Assembly (NCBI GenBank): GCA_032173965.1
Contig: CM063283.1
Span: 111,485,108-111,549,107, forward strand
DNA length: 64,000 nucleotides
Direction: 5' to 3'
Source of the DNA: Sitta carolinensis
Taxonomy: Eukaryota; Chordata; Aves; Passeriformes; Sittidae
This document shows, one piece after another, positions 60,060 through 64,000 of this stretch. Within the stretch, counting starts at the first letter, position 1; each line of letters opens with the position of its first letter. Position numbers and translations under genes: made by a program. The notes under the pieces are model-generated. The model made no database searches, was not told the DNA's origin, and was given only the letters and a program-made list of their open reading frames with translations.

Positions 60060-60640
60060 TACAGCCCCCGGGCAGCTCCAAGAGGAGTCTAGGCTGGAGC
60101 AGGTTTTCTGGTGAGACTTTGACCCCGTGGGGGACCCAGGTTGGAGCAGCCTGGCCTTGAGGCGCTGCACCCCATGGAAGAGCGACCCATGCTGGACTGT
60201 TGCCTGAGGGATGGACTCACGCTGGAGGAATCCCTGAAGAAGTCTCCTGTGGGATGGACTTGTGTGGGAGAAGTTGATGCAGCGCCACGTCCTGTGGGAG
60301 GGACCCCACAACTCCCCTCCCTGAGCAGGAGCAGGAACAGGAGCAGGGGGCGAAGGACCATGGCCCCCATTCCCATCGCCCAGCAGCGCCGCGGGAGGAG
60401 GCAGAGCCGGGAAGGAGGGAGGGCTGGGAGGGGTTTTCAGGCCTGTTTTTATTTCTTGTCTTCCTGCCCTGATTTTGTTGGCAATAAATTCAATTAATAT
60501 CCCCAAGGTGAGTCTGTTTTACACATGATTGTGTTTAGTGAGTGGTCTCTCTCTGCCCTTAACTCATGGGCTTTATATTTTCTCTCCCCCGTGAGAGGAG
60601 AGTGACAGAGTGGCTTTGGTGGGTGACAGGGTCATCACAG
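60060..60640 (+). mobile_element. ERV LTR (ERVK-like), solo or truncated
   Basis: Contains the ordered words CCTGTGGGAGGGACCCCACA, then TTGGCAATAAATTCAATTAA (polyadenylation signal), then CCCCAAGGTGAGTCTGTTTT, then GGGCTTTATATTTTCTCTCC, then AGAGTGACAGAGTGGCTTTG. This matches a common avian LTR as I recall it. No gag, pol or env text is seen on either side. Ends are approximate. Confidence 0.7.
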
Positions 60641-61837
60641 CAGGTGACCCCAGGAAGGGCTGGGCCTGTGTTGTGTCTGATCAGAACCCCCTGCATTTTG
60701 TTCAACTTCAGCCACTAGACCTGAAATTATCTTGGGTTTTGTGGGGAAAGAATCTGCAAACAGCGTAAAATCTTATCAGAGACCAAAAAACAAGGAGAGG
60801 CATAATTTTTTCCCCCCCCTATTTCATACCCATCATTTGAATAACTGTTTATGGTGTAATTTGGGACATAGCTCTTGTGGCTCTTGCTAAACCTAAGGCA
60901 GTTTGGCAAAATTACAAATTTTTATGGTGTAGAAAAAAAGGGGAGGGGAAGGTATAATTTCACATATTTTTAAGGAAGTCTTGCAATGGTTAAAAGATAC
61001 TGGATACCCTGAGTATGCTTTGGTTCTGACTTCAAAGTTACCCTCCCCAGAAGATTTGATTTCACAGCCCTGGTCCTTCCTGTTGTTCCCCTTCCCTATC
61101 TATTGGAACAACAGTCATAACCCCTCTGAATTTTGTCATGTCTTTCTGTACGTGACATTAATACTTCCCTATCCATACTGGAAATATTCACATAATGCTA
61201 TTTGAGAAGAATGTGATCAGTCAGTTTAAATAGATCTGCCTTCAGATCTATTTAATATTGAAGAACATAATCAGTCATTCCTTTCAGGTTAGGTATACTC
61301 TGTGTAATGGGTGGGATTCATCTCTAATTTTAGCTGCCTGGAAAATTGCTATCTGAGCTAGTCATGCGGATTCTCTTTCAAAAGTGTGAGAATCTTGGAG
61401 AGATTGGAAGGAAATGGGCATCCCCAAAAGAAAATTCAGGCTTTCCTTCTTAAATATTGACTTTGATTTGGGATGGATTCTGGATCCATCTTGGCTCGCC
61501 TGTCACCTGGGGAGGGCTCCAGATGCTAAATGTGGAACAGCCATGGCCAGTGTTACAGAGATGGATGCCACCTGAGCTGTGTCTTACACCACATTTGTCT
61601 TCTGCTGACACCTCCAGGAATAATGCAAGAGGTTTCTCATGTTCATTTCACTCCAGATTTTTTCTGTACTTTTACATCTGGGTACTTGAGCATCCCACCC
61701 CAGAGATGCACAGGCAAGAAATTCAAGGGCAGAACACCAATCTGTGTCTGAGCAGTTTAGCTGCAGTTCATTTCTGTGGCTGCTCCCTGTGGCACTCCTG
61801 GCAATCAGTAGGCACACAGCCTTCCCTGGGATGCAAG
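60641..61837. other. upstream flank without recognised gene
   Basis: AT-rich DNA with a short C run near 60820 and the hairpin listed separately. No coding frame with recognisable domains. Confidence 0.5.
61226..61255. repeat. perfect 13-bp hairpin
   Basis: TTAAATAGATCTG, four-base loop CCTT, then CAGATCTATTTAA. A related ATCAGTCA word lies on both sides (near 61216 and 61270). Confidence 0.93.
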
Positions 61838-61997
61838 GGGTTTTTTTTGTTTAGTTGGTTTGGTTTGGGTTTTTTTGTTTGTTTGTTCATTGGTTTGGTT
61901 TTTTGTTTGGTTGGTTTGTTTGTTTTGGTTTTTTGTTTGGTTGGTTGGTTTGGGGTTTTTTGTTTGTTGTTTTGTTTGGTTTGGTTTGGGTTTTTTT
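61838..61997. repeat. T/G-rich simple repeat
   Basis: About 160 bases of TTTGGTTTGTTT / GGTTTTTTG words. It inflates an open frame on the plus strand that starts near 61457, whose C-terminal half is only Phe, Gly, Leu, Val and Cys runs. Confidence 0.93.
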
Positions 61998-64000
61998 CAG
62001 ATCAAGCAAACTGAAGGGGGGTAGCACTGGGAAGAAGAAATCACAGGGGCTTAGCTCAGCTCTGCAAGAGCTGGTGGTTCATTAGTCTGTATCTAAGTAG
62101 CCCTCAGTTGCCAGCTGATCCCAATATGTGCTAGGAGAAAGCAAGAAAACACACAAAAGGCTTCCTGCTTGAACAAATGGAGTTATTTTGTCAGAGACTG
62201 GGCATAATTTATATGAACTCACTGCTTTCAGTTGATGTAAACAGAGCACGCTCGCAGCAAATTTACTTCCCCTCAGTTATCATGAAGGAAGAAACAGCAG
62301 ATTTTTCTTCATGCTGGAAGAAGAGAAGGGCTCTGGGAAAAAGGCCCCCAGCACAGAGGCTATTTTGGACATATTTTTGCATTCCTCCAGTGCAGTCCCC
62401 CTCAAATGATATTACCCTGGTTATAAGCAGAAATGTGCACGCATTGCTCAGACTAAGGGCTGGAAGTCACAGCTGGGTTTTAGGCATCACTGCTCCCTAG
62501 GCTGCACCTGCCCAGGCTGTAGCCTCAGGGTCTGGGCACAGGGGAGCAAGTGATAGCACTCATGCCAAGGGGAAAACCTTCAGCAAACCTGTTGTGAGCA
62601 GATTAGGTGAAGAAAATATTCTCGCAGTCTGATGAAAAGGCTGCAGTCTCAGTTTGCAGGGCAAGGTGGAAATCAACCATGGCACCAATCTCCTGAAGTC
62701 CTTTAGCTCAGCCTCCCTGTGCAGTGCCAAGGGATAGAGTCAAGCACCTGGGAAAGGGGCACACGCAGACATCCCCAGGAAAAGTTAGGCAGAAGGAAAT
62801 GCCAGGGAAAGATTCATGCCTGGAGGATTTGACTTGGACTTGGTACCTGAAACTGTTCCCAAAGGGAATTCTCAGCCATGACCCAAACTCACGTTTTTCT
62901 CACTGAAAGCTGCAAGCAGCACCTCTATCACAGCACCCTGCCCCTAAGCACTCATCCTGGAGATGAAAAAAGAGAATTTCAAATTCAGCCACTGCTCTGT
63001 TTCAAGAACATGCCTTATGGGACAGGACAAGGCCTGAGTCACTGCTCTTAAGTATTCTGTGGGGAAAGTTTCATGTGTTTTTCCCCTCACAGTTGTTCTG
63101 CTTTGAAAATGCAACTTTCCCCAGCTGGGGAAAGGATGTGAATACCACCTTCCTCTTTTTTCCTGCGTGAAGTGGAACAGCTTCATGAAATCCACAGTTT
63201 CACCTCAGGGTATGCAGCTCTTCTACAAAGGGCAGGAGACTGACAAACCCCACCTGCTGCAGGTTGGGTGGAGCAGCGACTGTGCCTGGCAGATGGGCAC
63301 TCTGACCATCCACATCAGGAGAAATAAAGAATGATTTTCTCAGCCTGTCTGCCTCGGTGTTTTTGGACATGACTGGCAGCAGAAGCACAGAAGATTTGGT
63401 GGTTTTGGGTGTGATGCACTCTGCAGAAGGTGCCTGGTCACCGGGGAGGTTCCCAAGAAGGCAGAGCTGTGGTTACCCAGGAGGCAGCCAAGCTGCAGGC
63501 CCTGCACTGCACTCAGATGTGCCATGGTTATTAGAGTGGCACTCTGTCACTTTGCTGAGATGAGCTCCTTGGAGTCCCTGGCACAGCTAAAAAAGGCTTG
63601 AGAGCGGTGAGCTCAGAATCCTGCAAATTATTTGGCACTGTCACAAACCTCACAGCCAGATTTCAGTGTCTGACTTCCTTGGTCAGTCCACAGGCCCGAC
63701 ATGAAAGCCTTTCACCATGGGCTGTTCCTAATTCATGCACATTTGGCCACTGATGGACTGGCACATGTCACTAACATGCCATACCTGGTCATATCTGCTG
63801 ATCTGCTCCCTGGAATCCCACCAGCCCTTCAGCCATGCATTTGCTCTCTGTGGGAGTCAGCAATGTTCAGCTCTCTTCTCTATCCTGTCTTTATTTGAAA
63901 GTATCAAATCAGAGAGCAAGGTTACCTTTGACAGTTTTTTCCACCAGTTTGTCATTTGCTGTAAAATAGTTTGTAGAGTATTTATGTATCTACCCCAATT
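61998..64000. other. upstream flank without recognised gene
   Basis: Mixed-composition sequence with no recognised repeat, gene or RNA. Confidence 0.5.

Noticed and set aside
59163..60506. 447-codon minus-strand and 315-codon plus-strand frames
   Set aside because: They run across the CpG-rich block, the 46-bp minisatellite and an LTR, and contain repeated units only. There is no gene signature.
61457..62014. 185-codon plus-strand frame with a hydrophobic C-terminal half resembling a membrane protein
   Set aside because: The hydrophobic part is a translation of the T/G simple repeat at 61838-61997.

Overview
The window looks like nuclear DNA from a bird, most likely a songbird. It contains several CR1 retroposon fragments, avian-type endogenous-retrovirus LTR fragments, long introns, and one vertebrate gene on the minus strand. 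The species assignment is an inference from repeat types and protein similarity recalled from memory; no search was run.

The only gene I can support is ABCG1, the cholesterol/oxysterol-exporting ABC half-transporter. It runs right to left, from a start codon at 55347 to a stop codon at 8186. I reconstructed 15 coding exons. Every junction is GT-AG and every exon phase fits its neighbour. The coding total is 2001 bases, or 666 residues plus stop, which equals the length I recall for the short human isoform. The nucleotide-binding domain is in exons 2-8 and the six-helix membrane domain is in exons 10-15. All catalytic motifs are intact (Walker A with K124, Q-loop Q164, signature LSGGQ at 217-221, Walker B D241/E242, H-loop H274). 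I see no frameshift or premature stop.

Layout, left to right: 1-8185 is the 3' flank and 3' UTR, with a CR1 ORF2 remnant at 3660-4330. Exons 15 to 3 are packed into 8186-22358. Intron 2 (22359-52198, about 30 kb) holds CR1 and LTR pieces, long homopolymers, and a CpG-rich block at 45.7-47.2 kb that ends in a 30-bp minisatellite of about 30 copies. Exon 2 is at 52199-52442, and exon 1 sits in a strong CpG island with GC boxes at 54.5-55.8 kb. The region 55.8-64 kb is upstream flank with a CR1, a second CpG-rich block containing a tRNA-like split Pol III promoter, a 46-bp x 5 minisatellite, an ERV LTR and a perfect 13-bp hairpin. No neighbouring gene (for example UMODL1 or trefoil factors, which flank human ABCG1) could be recognised.

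I found no new multi-gene system. The points most worth a second look are: an 11-bp minisatellite filling most of intron 9 whose transcribed strand repeats a 3'-splice-site-like TTTCAG motif; the CpG-rich minisatellite island inside intron 2, a candidate alternative promoter; replacement of one reported palmitoylation cysteine by serine; and an upstream frame that stays open for 129 codons before the chosen start.
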